IMG/VR virus record: IMGVR_UViG_3300031237_000002
Location: 1-64,000 of that record
Length of the DNA: 64,000 nt
Strand: one strand, 5' to 3'
Origin: a virus
The translations under genes and the position numbers were made by a program. Every line of letters begins with the position of its first letter. Position 1 is the stretch's first letter. Shown piece after piece: positions 1 through 9,827 of this stretch. The notes beneath the pieces are model-generated. The model was not told where the DNA came from. It made no database searches and saw nothing but the letters and a program-made list of their open reading frames with translations.

Positions 1-298
1 ACGTACCGGTCGAAGTGGAAGTGTTTTGCGGAAAGTCGATGTTGGCCACTGGCGAAACGCTGTTGTTGGTGACAACCCAGCCGCCAGTGGTACGCGCTAC
101 AGAGATACGAGTGTACTGCGCGTAGCCCCCTTCGTTGGTTCCTTGCGTGCCGCTGTCGGCTGGGTCAGCCGTATGCAGTGAACACCAAAGGTTGGTGAGT
201 GGCGCCGATGCAGCGTTGTCCGCGATGTTGCTGATCGCAACAGCGTTGAAAATCAGCTTGCATACATCATTCTCGAATGTGTCTGAAAAGCCAGCCAT
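1..298 (-). CDS. Virion-associated hypothetical protein, 3' end outside window (copy 1)
   Basis: The start codon is at 298 and the reading frame runs off the left edge. It is nearly identical to the N-terminal two thirds of the complete 145-residue protein at 55104-55541. The protein begins MAGFSDTFENDVCKLIF, followed by a Ser/Thr/Gly-rich region of likely beta structure with no cysteine cluster or membrane segment. Its place between the repeat-rich fibre gene and the internal virion genes suggests a tail or fibre-associated structural part. No specific function is recognised. Confidence 0.75.
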   Translation of the reverse strand, partial: MAGFSDTFENDVCKLIFNAVAISNIADNAASAPLTNLWCSLHTADPADSGTQGTNEGGYAQYTRISVARTTGGWVVTNNSVSPVANIDFPQNTSTSTGT

Positions 299-311
299 GA
301 TTAAATCCTCA

Positions 312-863
312 CTATGCTATACGTTCGATAATAACGATATTACCGTTTTCGTCGCGTTGCGTAACTTTATATTTAGGGAGTACCAGTGGCGGTGTTTTTG
401 GTGCAACCACTGGCGCCGGTTTGACACTTTGTAGTTTGGCAATCTGTTGTTCCAGTTTAGCGCAATTAGCTTGTGCCGCTTCCAGTTGCGTTTGCGCTCT
501 GATCTTATCTTGGCATTCCGCAGCCACTTGCATCCGCAGCGCGTCAATCTGGCTTTGCATTTCTTCCAGATCAGTAGAATGTTTGCTGCGCCTTGCATCT
601 AACTCCTGTTTAGCCGCGTCCTTTACATCGTCAATTTTGTGCAGCAATTCCTTATGCCGTTGTGCCCATTCCTTATTTGACTCTGATAGTTGCACTACCA
701 AAGCCGCGTTGTCATTTTCTGCTTTGAGTAATTTATCTTCTGCCGCTTGCACTTGGCGTAACAGTATTTTGCCGACGCTATCATCACCAGAAGGTGGCGC
801 CTTTGGTGTAATGGCGCTAGCCCGGTTTATTCTACGGTCCAGTAACTGCATTATAGGAGTCAT
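312..863 (-). CDS. Coiled-coil protein (copy 1)
   Basis: A 183-residue protein that is mostly one long heptad-rich, charged coiled coil (about residues 30-145), followed by a Pro/Ala linker and a short C-terminal region containing KVTQRDENGNIV. The start overlaps the stop of the giant transglycosylase gene in an ATGA arrangement, so it is probably translationally coupled. The last three quarters match the copy at 55554-56126, but roughly the first 45 residues do not, so the N-terminus has been exchanged. A structural, chaperone or fibre-attachment role is plausible but unproven. Confidence 0.8.
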   Translation of the reverse strand: MTPIMQLLDRRINRASAITPKAPPSGDDSVGKILLRQVQAAEDKLLKAENDNAALVVQLSESNKEWAQRHKELLHKIDDVKDAAKQELDARRSKHSTDLEEMQSQIDALRMQVAAECQDKIRAQTQLEAAQANCAKLEQQIAKLQSVKPAPVVAPKTPPLVLPKYKVTQRDENGNIVIIERIA

Positions 864-3800
864 TGTGGTGCCTTCCCGCTAATAAGCCCGCGTGCAAACT
901 CAACTGGATTATCAGGCTCTTCGATATAGCCCTGATCTACATCAGTCAAGTACCCAATTGGTTTAGCCAGTGGCGCGACAGGTAAACCAGTCACCATTCC
1001 TACAGTCGTCAGCACATCTTGGATAGGGCGCTTTAATCTGGCTTCGTCTTCTGTTGCAACTTTCCAAGCACCTACTGGAACTCTTGCTATTGCTTCCACT
1101 GCTGATACGGCTGGTGATACGCTCATGCGATCATCATACCATTTATCATTGAACTGGTTAATGCCGATCTGGGTTATTGGCCCAAGTACAGGAACCATCG
1201 CTGTAGCCATGCGAGCCTGACCACCAAAGAACATGGACAGGATGTTATCCAGATAGCCGTCATCGTCATCATCGTCAAACGCTTGGCCACTGACCATCTG
1301 CACAATCGCTTCACCAATCACGGCTGGAATCATAAAGCCCAAAGCGTAAATATACAGCGCCCGGCCACCAGCTTCGAAACCACTTTTGCGCATTGCCTTG
1401 GCAAACTCTGTAGCGTTTAAATTGGCACTCATATTAAAGTAGGAATAGAACATGGTGAAGACGCGTTTAAATGAGCTGCCTGTTTCGAATCGCGATACGT
1501 CTTCCGCATGGAAAGTACCTTGTGTTTGCCGTACAGCCGCATCCGCCTCGCGTACGGCAGACTTTTCATCTGCCCCGTTTTGGGTTGCCTGTTCATACGC
1601 GCCACCCCAAGTAACCATATCGACCACATTCTGCATGCCGGTCTGCATGAAATACCCATGCTCGGTTGCGAAGTCCTTAGCCTTTTTATATTTGCTTGGG
1701 TTAAGCGTGATATTGTCGATGCTCTGCCGAATCTCCATCAACTGAGAAGACAACCGGTTGCGCATAAACATGGACGATTCGTTTACATGGCTGGTGTACT
1801 GTCTTGGGCTACTGGTGTAGCGCCATAAGGCACCAGCCAGATAACGTGGTTTAACTTTAATTGCTGACAAGGACAAGCCAGCAATCTGTTGCAGCGCCAC
1901 TGACACGTTAGCCGCCATCAATTGGAGCCCGGTATTGGTGCGCACGTTATGGAAGAACGAATCAAGCATACGCATGCGCGGGCCTGACGGTTGTTCCACC
2001 AGTTGCAGGGCTGCCCGTTGCAGCCAAGGCATCAGCATCACAGTGCCGACTTCGGAATCCAGCATGGCCAGCGTGCTACGGAAATCCTTGTTGATCGCCA
2101 CGCGGCCAATGTCTTTTACCACTGGTTCCAAATGCGTGAATCGAAGTACCTTCTCGATGTGGCTAGGGATCAGGCCCAGTTCCAGAGACAGGGGTTTAGC
2201 GTAGGCTTCCGTACGCTGCTTGGTGAAGCCACGGCCTGTCGTTGGGAACATAAAGCTGGATGGCCGACCTTCTACCGTTTCTTTCTCGGCGCGAATGTTC
2301 GCGTCCTCGACAATGAACGGGTCTACCAGCGCCGGGAAGTAGCCACCAGCAAACGTGCCGAATGGTGTATTGATTGGCTGCGCCGTCACTTCATTAAAAA
2401 AGAACCCGTACATTGCTTTATGGGATTTCTGTGCGCCCGGTTTTAATTCGTCTAGCAGATCCCAAACCTTCTGCACGAATTCATAATCAGCTTTGTTAAG
2501 CATGCCTTGGCTGTGCATGCGTTCGATAAATTTATCCCAACGTCTGGTGTCCAGTTCACCTTCGCTGTTGAAGGCGCCCCATTCACGGCCACGCAAAAGC
2601 TTCTGCAAATTGGATTGGTTGCCAGTGTGCAGCAGCGCGCCGATCAGTTCGGTTTTATTGGCGAACTCGTAGCCAATTTCTGGTGCGTCAATCTTGCCGA
2701 CTTTAAAAGTTTCCTTCGGCACTGACTTGGCAATCTCTTCGTATTTGCGCAGGATAAGGCGCCGGTCGTCACGATAGCGGTCTGCCGCTTCGCTGACTGG
2801 CTGCCAGATATAGCGACGGAATACACCTTTAGGATCGCCGCTGTCCATGGCATCAGCCCACGATTCTACGCGGCGCAACTGAGCCAGCCCGCCAAGGAAC
2901 CCCATTTTGGTTTTGTCCCAATTGGAAATGGCTTTGGTGTAACCAGCTTTCTTGGTGCCGGGTTTCACCAGAGACATGATAACGCTGGACAGCTCGCCAA
3001 CCACGGTGTCGCGGTCCAGTTTCTCGCCGTCAATCTCTACCTGCCGCGTGCGCCGGGCCATCGTCCACAGGCCGTCTATCGCGTCATTGACCATCGAGAA
3101 GTCAGCCACAGTCAGATCTGCAACAGGACGGCCATCGCTCGATGCCAGTTCCACCAGCTCTGACAGATCCGCGTAGGTTTGTGGATCGTACATGGACATG
3201 GCTTTCATGTAGCTCGCCGCAGTAGCTGCCGCAGCACCAATGCCATGAACGGCTGCTACAGAGCGAGCCGCGTTGACCATGTTCATATCGTAATTTTTAG
3301 CCAGCTTATCGTCAGACTTGGACAGACGTTTTGTCCAGACCTTGATAGCTTTATCAGAGAATGCTTTTTGCGCCGACGCCTCTTTAAACAAAAAGATGTT
3401 GAGCATTTGTTTCTGCTTGGCATCAAACGCTTTATCCAGATTACGCCCGGTTCCCATACGGAACTCATGACCAAGCAAATGATCTTGTGCCTCTTGTGAA
3501 GCGCGCAGCGCGGCTTCCTCATACAACCGTGGGTTAAGCTCGCCAAGTCTCTGCCGGGAAATAATCTGCTGCGCGATATCCTTAAGCACGGCCTTGTGTG
3601 TCAGCTCGCGTTTTGCACCCATGCGTTTAAGAATGCGCAGTTCCATATTGAACACGTCGATCTGTTGCGTGTTCTGAATCTCCATCGCTACTTCCTGCTC
3701 TGTCGTACCCTCAACAATAATGCCGCCATGCTTCTCGCGAATGCGCCGGTTTACTTCTTCGTTGATGGTGTCATTCAACCGTGGCAGACCGATCAACTGG

Positions 3801-6800
3801 CGCACCAGTGATTCACCAGAGTCAAAGCCGAACAGCTCGGCCACTACGTCGGGATGCAGGCCGTTCTCTTTATAGCGGAAAGGCAGATCGCTCAACGTAA
3901 CACCAAGGTCTAGGAGCGCTTGTTTGTCGAGCTTAGTCGATGATAAACCTTCGATTTCAGTACCATCGGGAAGCTTACCAGTATAAAGCCAGTAAGCAAC
4001 ACGGTTGATAGGAACTGCCAGAACTTCCGCACGCACCACCGGCGCCAAGGCTTTCTTTTCATCCCGCCATGCTTGTGTTTTTTCACGGCGCAACTCCTTC
4101 ATGATCTTGGCGCGGAAATTATCTTCTGCGATTAATTTGGCTTCCTCATTTAAATTATTGTACGCGGCGTATTCTTCGCCGGTCATCATGGTTTCGTCCA
4201 TCAACTTAACGTCGTAACCATTGCGCTGATGCGCCTGTTTAATCGCTTCGTCAGTAGCAATCAAGCGGTCCATCACTTCCCTTACTTCTGGTGTCAGGGT
4301 TACATCCAACATAACCATGCTTTTATAAATACGGCTCAACCAGTTTTTCAACTGATGAAAGACAACGCGCAGTTGGAACGAAGGCGCTTTGCCTTCCATC
4401 AAATAAGCTTCGAATCCACGCGCAAACGTTTCGTGTGACTCTGTAGAAATTTTATCATCCGTTGCACCAGTCCATTCCTTGATGGAAGCCCAGTCAGATT
4501 TTAATTGCTCTGGTGCATCAGGCCGTAAAGCGTCTGATCTTAATTCTTCCAGCCAGATGTGCGCACTTTCGTGGGCGAACGTACTGGCATCAGCATTTTT
4601 AAGCAACGCGATCAGGTTCTTGATTGGTACGCTGGCACCACGTTCGCCTTGGAACAGCACGCCCTGCCCGGCATCGACTTTGGTTGGCAGCCGGATTTCC
4701 TCACTGGCTGCCAGATCCCACACGGCTTTTTCACCCAGCATTTCGCCCTGAGCAATCGCCACATCGCGTGGCAGCACGTTGGTGATGTCGATGTAGCCTT
4801 TGCCTGATTCGCTGTCTACCCACACCCCCAGCGCCGCGTTGGGATCTGCTTGAAAGATGTCCCGGTTGCGCCGCATGAATGTTTCCAACTCGCGTGACGT
4901 CGGCGCGCCTTCGGTCACGACACCGCGTTGTGGGTAACCTGCCACGGCCACGCCTTCGGTTCCAGCCAGATTACCGCGTACCGGGTGTATGGTCCCACCG
5001 AACACACCGAACGCCTCTTGGCTGGCTTCACCAGCCGCCACAGCGGCGATGGACGATCCGCGTTCCTCTGGTGTGGCTGGCGGCAGATTGATTTCGCCGC
5101 CTTCCAGATCCAGTGCTGGCCGGTCAGGCGTAGGGATAGCCGGTTCAGCCAGTGATTGATTGTGCACTTCCATTTGCTGTGCCACTTCTGGTGGCAAGTC
5201 GCGCTGAATGGTCAACGGCTGTTCGTTATACAGTACCAGTGGATCGACACCCAGCCGTTCTGCCCGGCTGCGCAGGCGCTCACGCCAGAGCGTGGCATCG
5301 CGAACAGCTTCCTGTTCGCTGGTGCCGATCTGGCGCAGCTTGGTATAGATGTCTTGGTATACAGTAGCCAAGGGGGCTTCCTCGGCTACCTTGGCTGCCA
5401 TCTCTTTTTCCAACCCAGCCAATATAACTGGCTCTGAATCTGCTACTTGAGCGGCTTCGGTTGGTGTCATTTCCCCCGGATTCAACCGGATGTGCGGAAC
5501 AAGCTTTTCGTGGAATGGCGTTCCCGCCAGCTTCTCCGCATATGTTTCAAGAGGGACGACCAGATCGCCGCCCGTAGTTTGCGCTTCCTGATATTGATTG
5601 AGATTGCCAAATACTTCTTGCGCTGCATTAGGTGCACCATCTTGAAATAAAGCATTCCAGCTTTCTATTGGAATAAAGACATCCTTTACAATCTGGTTAT
5701 TGTCTTTTAGATGTTTCACATAATCACCAAAAGCCGCTGGTGAATTCTTGAACGTGCTAGAGCTATTAGCCAAGTCTCCCAAGCTGTGCATAAACTCTTC
5801 GTTTTGAGCCGCCTTTTCCATGTCGGCATAAAGCTCAATTACCCGTGGTCCTGACGCCAGCGCGCCTAATACCACCGTGCCTTTAAAGGCAGCGGTGGAT
5901 TCAGCAACAATGTCTTTCGCATCCTGCCCGCTGACACCAGCGCCCATATCACCCGTGGCCGCTTCCCTGCCAACGATGGTGATAAACTTTTGCATGCCTT
6001 CGGTGAATGTTTCAGTACCGACAGCCGCCGCGTACTTTTTACCGAAGTCTTTCATGGCAGCCATAACCGTTGGCTTAACCAGAATTTGTTTCAGTTCATC
6101 AGTGGTGAATTTACCGATTACTTTATCAATGCCGGGGATGGCTTTGATAGACGTCCTTAACGACGCGAACTCAAGCACTGAGTTAGGCACGGCCACCAGA
6201 AGTGAAGCGTATCGCGCAACAACAGGGTCAATACTATTTCCGTCAACATCTTTAGCATCCTCAAGATCACCGAAGGCTTCACCCACACTTTGTTTATAAA
6301 TTTGCTCGATGTAGGAAGCGTGGAACCCGGCTTTGAAACCACCTACTGCACCAGCCGCTGCGCCGCCCGGTACGGTAGCAAATGCGCCGGGGCCACCCAA
6401 CAGGCCAGCCGTGGCGCCAATCGCCGCGCCAGCCGGTACGCCAAACTTGAGTGCCGTTTCACCAGCCTCAAGGGTCATTGGAACATTCATGCCAACGATA
6501 TTCGCCGCTGATTTAAACCAGCTCGGTGCGCCTTCGTCGAACTGCTGCGCCTTCTCCGCTAATTTTTTCTTAAGGTCGGCGCGCTCTATTTGTTCTTGCG
6601 GTGTGATGTCGCCTGTTACGGCTTTATAACCAAGGCCCATTAATCTTTCTTGCTCGCCGCCTTCACCGAACCCGTGGGGAATAGCTTGCAGCGTAGCCCA
6701 CGACTGTTCCAGAGCCGATAAATTCTCATAATCGCCCTGAGCCAAAGAAGCACGAGTAGGATTTTTAGACAACCATTCAGCAAGTAAAGGAGACTGTCTG

Positions 6801-7435
6801 CGAAACGATTCTGGGTCGAAGTCTTCCTGTTTAGCCTTCTCTTCGATTTCATCTAAGTTGCGCTCAATCAAACCGGTAGGCAGCCCTGTGCGCAACTGCA
6901 TATTGTAAATACGCGAAGCTTGGTCTATAGGCTTTGGGTCCAAGACAGATGCACGCAACACATCGTCTTCATGGTTGTCTGGAAATAAAGCCCCGGCTGC
7001 TCTACGCGCTCCTTGCACGCCGGGGAACAAGCCTTCTGCTTCCGTAACTGGTTGTTGATCCTGATTATCAAAAGCTTGGCTACTGGACAGCACACGCTGT
7101 GTGTACTGCTCCATAACCTGAGACAGATAGTTGCGGGTTTCTTCTGGCATGGCGCTAATACTGCCGCGCTCTTTCAGCCTGCCCGGACCACCGTTGTACG
7201 CGGCAATCGCCATTTCTGGATCACCGCCAAACTGTTTCATTAAATTAGTCAGGTAACGCTTGGCACCAGCCCGCGCTTCTGGTTCATTGAATGGATCTTT
7301 TACACCGTACTCTGCCGCCGTATCATCCATAAACTGATACGGACCTTTAGCGCCTTTAGGGCTTACGGCCATATTGTTTCCGCGTGACTCAACATGCTTA
7401 ACTGAGTCCAGCAGGATTTCCATGTCAAGACTCAT
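860..7435 (-). CDS. Giant internal virion protein with lytic transglycosylase domain (copy 1)
   Basis: A 2191-residue protein. Residues 1-110 form a soluble lytic transglycosylase domain: catalytic Glu16 in HVESRGN and the AYNGGPGRL motif near residue 80. This is the architecture of T7 gp16-like internal core proteins that open peptidoglycan during DNA ejection. A Gly/Ala-rich hydrophobic stretch (about 340-375) and a C-terminal hydrophobic segment before a run of Asp could be membrane-active. A metallopeptidase-like HESAH motif starts at residue 955. The C-terminal half resembles domains of large polyvalent phage proteins. The ATG overlaps the stop of the upstream gene in ATGA. Virion location and ejection role are inferred from family and neighbours. 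Confidence 0.88.
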   Translation of the reverse strand: MSLDMEILLDSVKHVESRGNNMAVSPKGAKGPYQFMDDTAAEYGVKDPFNEPEARAGAKRYLTNLMKQFGGDPEMAIAAYNGGPGRLKERGSISAMPEETRNYLSQVMEQYTQRVLSSSQAFDNQDQQPVTEAEGLFPGVQGARRAAGALFPDNHEDDVLRASVLDPKPIDQASRIYNMQLRTGLPTGLIERNLDEIEEKAKQEDFDPESFRRQSPLLAEWLSKNPTRASLAQGDYENLSALEQSWATLQAIPHGFGEGGEQERLMGLGYKAVTGDITPQEQIERADLKKKLAEKAQQFDEGAPSWFKSAANIVGMNVPMTLEAGETALKFGVPAGAAIGATAGLLGGPGAFATVPGGAAAGAVGGFKAGFHASYIEQIYKQSVGEAFGDLEDAKDVDGNSIDPVVARYASLLVAVPNSVLEFASLRTSIKAIPGIDKVIGKFTTDELKQILVKPTVMAAMKDFGKKYAAAVGTETFTEGMQKFITIVGREAATGDMGAGVSGQDAKDIVAESTAAFKGTVVLGALASGPRVIELYADMEKAAQNEEFMHSLGDLANSSSTFKNSPAAFGDYVKHLKDNNQIVKDVFIPIESWNALFQDGAPNAAQEVFGNLNQYQEAQTTGGDLVVPLETYAEKLAGTPFHEKLVPHIRLNPGEMTPTEAAQVADSEPVILAGLEKEMAAKVAEEAPLATVYQDIYTKLRQIGTSEQEAVRDATLWRERLRSRAERLGVDPLVLYNEQPLTIQRDLPPEVAQQMEVHNQSLAEPAIPTPDRPALDLEGGEINLPPATPEERGSSIAAVAAGEASQEAFGVFGGTIHPVRGNLAGTEGVAVAGYPQRGVVTEGAPTSRELETFMRRNRDIFQADPNAALGVWVDSESGKGYIDITNVLPRDVAIAQGEMLGEKAVWDLAASEEIRLPTKVDAGQGVLFQGERGASVPIKNLIALLKNADASTFAHESAHIWLEELRSDALRPDAPEQLKSDWASIKEWTGATDDKISTESHETFARGFEAYLMEGKAPSFQLRVVFHQLKNWLSRIYKSMVMLDVTLTPEVREVMDRLIATDEAIKQAHQRNGYDVKLMDETMMTGEEYAAYNNLNEEAKLIAEDNFRAKIMKELRREKTQAWRDEKKALAPVVRAEVLAVPINRVAYWLYTGKLPDGTEIEGLSSTKLDKQALLDLGVTLSDLPFRYKENGLHPDVVAELFGFDSGESLVRQLIGLPRLNDTINEEVNRRIREKHGGIIVEGTTEQEVAMEIQNTQQIDVFNMELRILKRMGAKRELTHKAVLKDIAQQIISRQRLGELNPRLYEEAALRASQEAQDHLLGHEFRMGTGRNLDKAFDAKQKQMLNIFLFKEASAQKAFSDKAIKVWTKRLSKSDDKLAKNYDMNMVNAARSVAAVHGIGAAAATAASYMKAMSMYDPQTYADLSELVELASSDGRPVADLTVADFSMVNDAIDGLWTMARRTRQVEIDGEKLDRDTVVGELSSVIMSLVKPGTKKAGYTKAISNWDKTKMGFLGGLAQLRRVESWADAMDSGDPKGVFRRYIWQPVSEAADRYRDDRRLILRKYEEIAKSVPKETFKVGKIDAPEIGYEFANKTELIGALLHTGNQSNLQKLLRGREWGAFNSEGELDTRRWDKFIERMHSQGMLNKADYEFVQKVWDLLDELKPGAQKSHKAMYGFFFNEVTAQPINTPFGTFAGGYFPALVDPFIVEDANIRAEKETVEGRPSSFMFPTTGRGFTKQRTEAYAKPLSLELGLIPSHIEKVLRFTHLEPVVKDIGRVAINKDFRSTLAMLDSEVGTVMLMPWLQRAALQLVEQPSGPRMRMLDSFFHNVRTNTGLQLMAANVSVALQQIAGLSLSAIKVKPRYLAGALWRYTSSPRQYTSHVNESSMFMRNRLSSQLMEIRQSIDNITLNPSKYKKAKDFATEHGYFMQTGMQNVVDMVTWGGAYEQATQNGADEKSAVREADAAVRQTQGTFHAEDVSRFETGSSFKRVFTMFYSYFNMSANLNATEFAKAMRKSGFEAGGRALYIYALGFMIPAVIGEAIVQMVSGQAFDDDDDDGYLDNILSMFFGGQARMATAMVPVLGPITQIGINQFNDKWYDDRMSVSPAVSAVEAIARVPVGAWKVATEDEARLKRPIQDVLTTVGMVTGLPVAPLAKPIGYLTDVDQGYIEEPDNPVEFARGLISGKAPQ

Positions 7436-9267
7436 TGTTCTTTCTCCAAGGCTTTTTTGCCTTCTTCGGCAGAACCACCAGTAATGCTGATCGCGTACGC
7501 ACGTTCAAGCCGCCCTTTCATGCCCTGCTTAATTTGCTGATCACTCCAATCCAGTGGTGCCAATCCTTGGGAGCGCATGTAATTCATGGCGCCTTTCAAC
7601 CAAGTGCTGTCGATGGTTTCAATTGGCACGTAAATATTTTTACGTTGCTCTGGTTTAATGACTGGCGCAGGCAACGACGTGTCGCCACTCCAATGATCTA
7701 CCATCACTTTTTTATCAACCATTTTTTGCATGAGCGTTTCTTTTTCTTCCCGGTTTAAAGTTTTACCAGTGCGGCGTTGCTCCATGTCAATAGCGCCTTC
7801 TACTTCATTGCGCATACGGCCAAGGTATTCTTTCTGCTCAGGACTAAGATTTTTTTCGTAAGGCTTCATGCCAGCGTTAGCCGCGATCACATTAAAAGAC
7901 TCCGCGTCCATGGTGGCTGCTTTAACTGCCTCTGGTGAATTAAGCTTGCGCTTGGCTTGCATCAATTCCTGAGTAAGCGTCTGGCCGATAGATGGTTCCA
8001 GTTTAAGAATCTGCGCCTCTGACAAAGTGTTCAACACTTGTGGGTTGGACAGCTCCCAATAAGTACTAAACCCAGCAGTGGCTTTTGCGCCTTCACGGAA
8101 CGAAGCTTCTGACCGGGCATGTTGTTGCTCTGTCCAGCCACGGTTCACTATGTAATCGCGCAATTTAATTTTGGCTTCACCATCCAATGCCTGATATGAA
8201 GGCAGTGTTTGTAGTGTCGCCAAATCTGCACCGTCATGGTATTGCTGCAATACATCAGCTTCGTTCGATGCCTTCATTTCCGTTACACCATCCTTGTGGG
8301 CCACGGCACGGGAACGCACGTCAGCAATAGCGGCTTTCATTTCTGCCGGGTTATTTTTGTACCGGTCACGCAGCCACGTTTCCATAAGATCGAGGCGTAC
8401 AGGATCATCAGGGCCTTTAGGCCCAAGGTAACCCCAAGCGGTGTCAGCACCACGGATGGACTCGCCATCGACAGTGGCCGATTTAACCTTGTTACCAAGG
8501 AGGACAATTGCCTCTGGTGTCAGCTCGCTTTTAAACTGGTTATAGTAAGCAGCCGCCGCAGAGTCTTTACCCTGAGATAACATCTGGCCGATAACGTCAG
8601 CGTGGATAAGCGTACCGGCAATGCGTTTCTGCTGGTTGATTACATCCACGTCATCCATGCCTTTCAGCCGCGCTTGCCGTTCAATCTCCATATCGGTGCG
8701 CAGCAAGGACATCTGGATCTGGCCCGGTTGGTCCCAATTCAATGCAGCCGATGCGCGCTCGGTGGCCATCAATCCTTCTGACACTGAGTCTTGATAAGCG
8801 CGGGATTGGTCAGCGACATGACGGTACAGGCGCGCATCAAACTGGCGATCCGCGATGCGTGCGCGTTTATCGAAAGCAACCCTTTGTGTATCACTGCCCA
8901 AGCCGTCGCGAATCTGTTTAGCAATGCCTTCGCGTTTTGCCCGGTAGTCTTCCGACAGCGGCTGTTTAACAGCGTTGCCGCCGACGACATTAACAAAACC
9001 ATTTTCCTTGCCGTATTCCAGTTCCAGCAAACCTTTCTGGTAATTCGAAAAACCTTCCTCGGTTTGCGCTTCGTCAATACGCGCTTTCTCTTTTAAAGCC
9101 AAAGCTGTGACGGTATCACCCAACCCGGTAATAACTTGGCCGAACTGGATTTCTGCTTGCGCTTCTGCGCCACGGCGTGGCGTGCTTAATTGCAGACGCG
9201 AGACGCCACCACGCCCCGATGGTGCGGGGCGTTGGCCTAAGTCTTCTGCTGTCGGTAATCTGGCCAT
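7432..9267 (-). CDS. Internal virion protein, T7 gp15-like position (copy 1)
   Basis: A 611-residue, largely helical, charged protein rich in Ala, Glu, Lys and Gln, with no signal peptide or clear enzymatic motif. It lies between a small gp14-like core protein and the giant transglycosylase protein, the slot of the T7 gp15 internal virion protein. I take the ATG at 9267, which overlaps the upstream stop as TGATG; a GTG one codon upstream is possible. The gp15-like role rests on position and composition, not on a recognised motif. The copy at the right end of the window is incomplete. Confidence 0.75.
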   Translation of the reverse strand: MARLPTAEDLGQRPAPSGRGGVSRLQLSTPRRGAEAQAEIQFGQVITGLGDTVTALALKEKARIDEAQTEEGFSNYQKGLLELEYGKENGFVNVVGGNAVKQPLSEDYRAKREGIAKQIRDGLGSDTQRVAFDKRARIADRQFDARLYRHVADQSRAYQDSVSEGLMATERASAALNWDQPGQIQMSLLRTDMEIERQARLKGMDDVDVINQQKRIAGTLIHADVIGQMLSQGKDSAAAAYYNQFKSELTPEAIVLLGNKVKSATVDGESIRGADTAWGYLGPKGPDDPVRLDLMETWLRDRYKNNPAEMKAAIADVRSRAVAHKDGVTEMKASNEADVLQQYHDGADLATLQTLPSYQALDGEAKIKLRDYIVNRGWTEQQHARSEASFREGAKATAGFSTYWELSNPQVLNTLSEAQILKLEPSIGQTLTQELMQAKRKLNSPEAVKAATMDAESFNVIAANAGMKPYEKNLSPEQKEYLGRMRNEVEGAIDMEQRRTGKTLNREEKETLMQKMVDKKVMVDHWSGDTSLPAPVIKPEQRKNIYVPIETIDSTWLKGAMNYMRSQGLAPLDWSDQQIKQGMKGRLERAYAISITGGSAEEGKKALEKEQ

Positions 9268-9827
9268 CACACATCACTCCCAAAAAGATCGCCATATTTA
9301 GAAGCGAAAGAAGTCGCGCCGCTAATAAGAGTGGAGGTGTAATTCTTACCGGCTGCTTTAGATGCGGCGTTGCCTTCAAACAGCGCCGCCGACGCTGCGC
9401 TCTTGCCACTCAGGCGCCGGGCTTGTGCGCCAACTTCATAGCTGCGTGCCTGTTCTTCACCTTCGTACAGGGCGAGCTGCGAGCGATAAGCGCCTTCCAT
9501 GTAGATGTCATTCAGGATGTTGACGACGTTCTGGTCAGATGCACCAGCCCCGGACGCCGCCGCCTTAGCCAGTGTCTTGCTGCCCAGCAACCCGGCCATG
9601 CGCCGTTCTTCGAAGGCGCTACGCTGTGATGCAGCACGAGCCTGACCGGCCAAGTAATCAGCCTGCCGCGCTTCGAACTCGGCCATAATCAGTTCGTTTT
9701 TTGACGTCTCTTCGGCCTGCTTGACAGCAGCCTTACCGGCGTCTTTCTGCCCCTTGGCGCTGGTAATCGTGCCAAGTACAGACAGACCGGCGCCGATGTA
9801 GGGCATTGCAACTGCTAAAGCGCCCAT
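9267..9827 (-). CDS. Internal virion protein, T7 gp14-like
   Basis: A 186-residue protein with a short Gly/Ala hydrophobic N-terminal segment (PYIGAGLSVLGTI), then Ala/Gln/Glu-rich helices and a Gly/Ser-rich C-terminus. This is the usual look of the small core protein of T7-like phages that helps form the ejection channel. It is the first of three consecutive ejection-protein genes (186, 611 and 2191 residues). The start is preceded by a good SD (GGGGAG) lying inside the end of the upstream gene, which it overlaps by 13 bases. Confidence 0.75.
   Translation of the reverse strand: MGALAVAMPYIGAGLSVLGTITSAKGQKDAGKAAVKQAEETSKNELIMAEFEARQADYLAGQARAASQRSAFEERRMAGLLGSKTLAKAAASGAGASDQNVVNILNDIYMEGAYRSQLALYEGEEQARSYEVGAQARRLSGKSAASAALFEGNAASKAAGKNYTSTLISGATSFASKYGDLFGSDV

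Larger units (their letters stand above)
1..8728. repeat. Diverged large repeat, copy 1 (virion genes)
   Basis: This segment is co-linear with 55244-64000 and encodes the same genes in the same order: a 145-residue protein (partial here), a coiled-coil protein, the 2191-residue transglycosylase protein and a large internal virion protein. The first about 125 bases are essentially identical between copies, then scattered substitutions appear throughout. The giant protein has the same length in both copies, so most differences are substitutions. Length differences are confined to the coiled-coil gene (183 versus 190 residues) and the end of the internal virion protein. The offset moves from 55243 to 55263 to 55272 across the segment. 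Confidence 0.95.
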
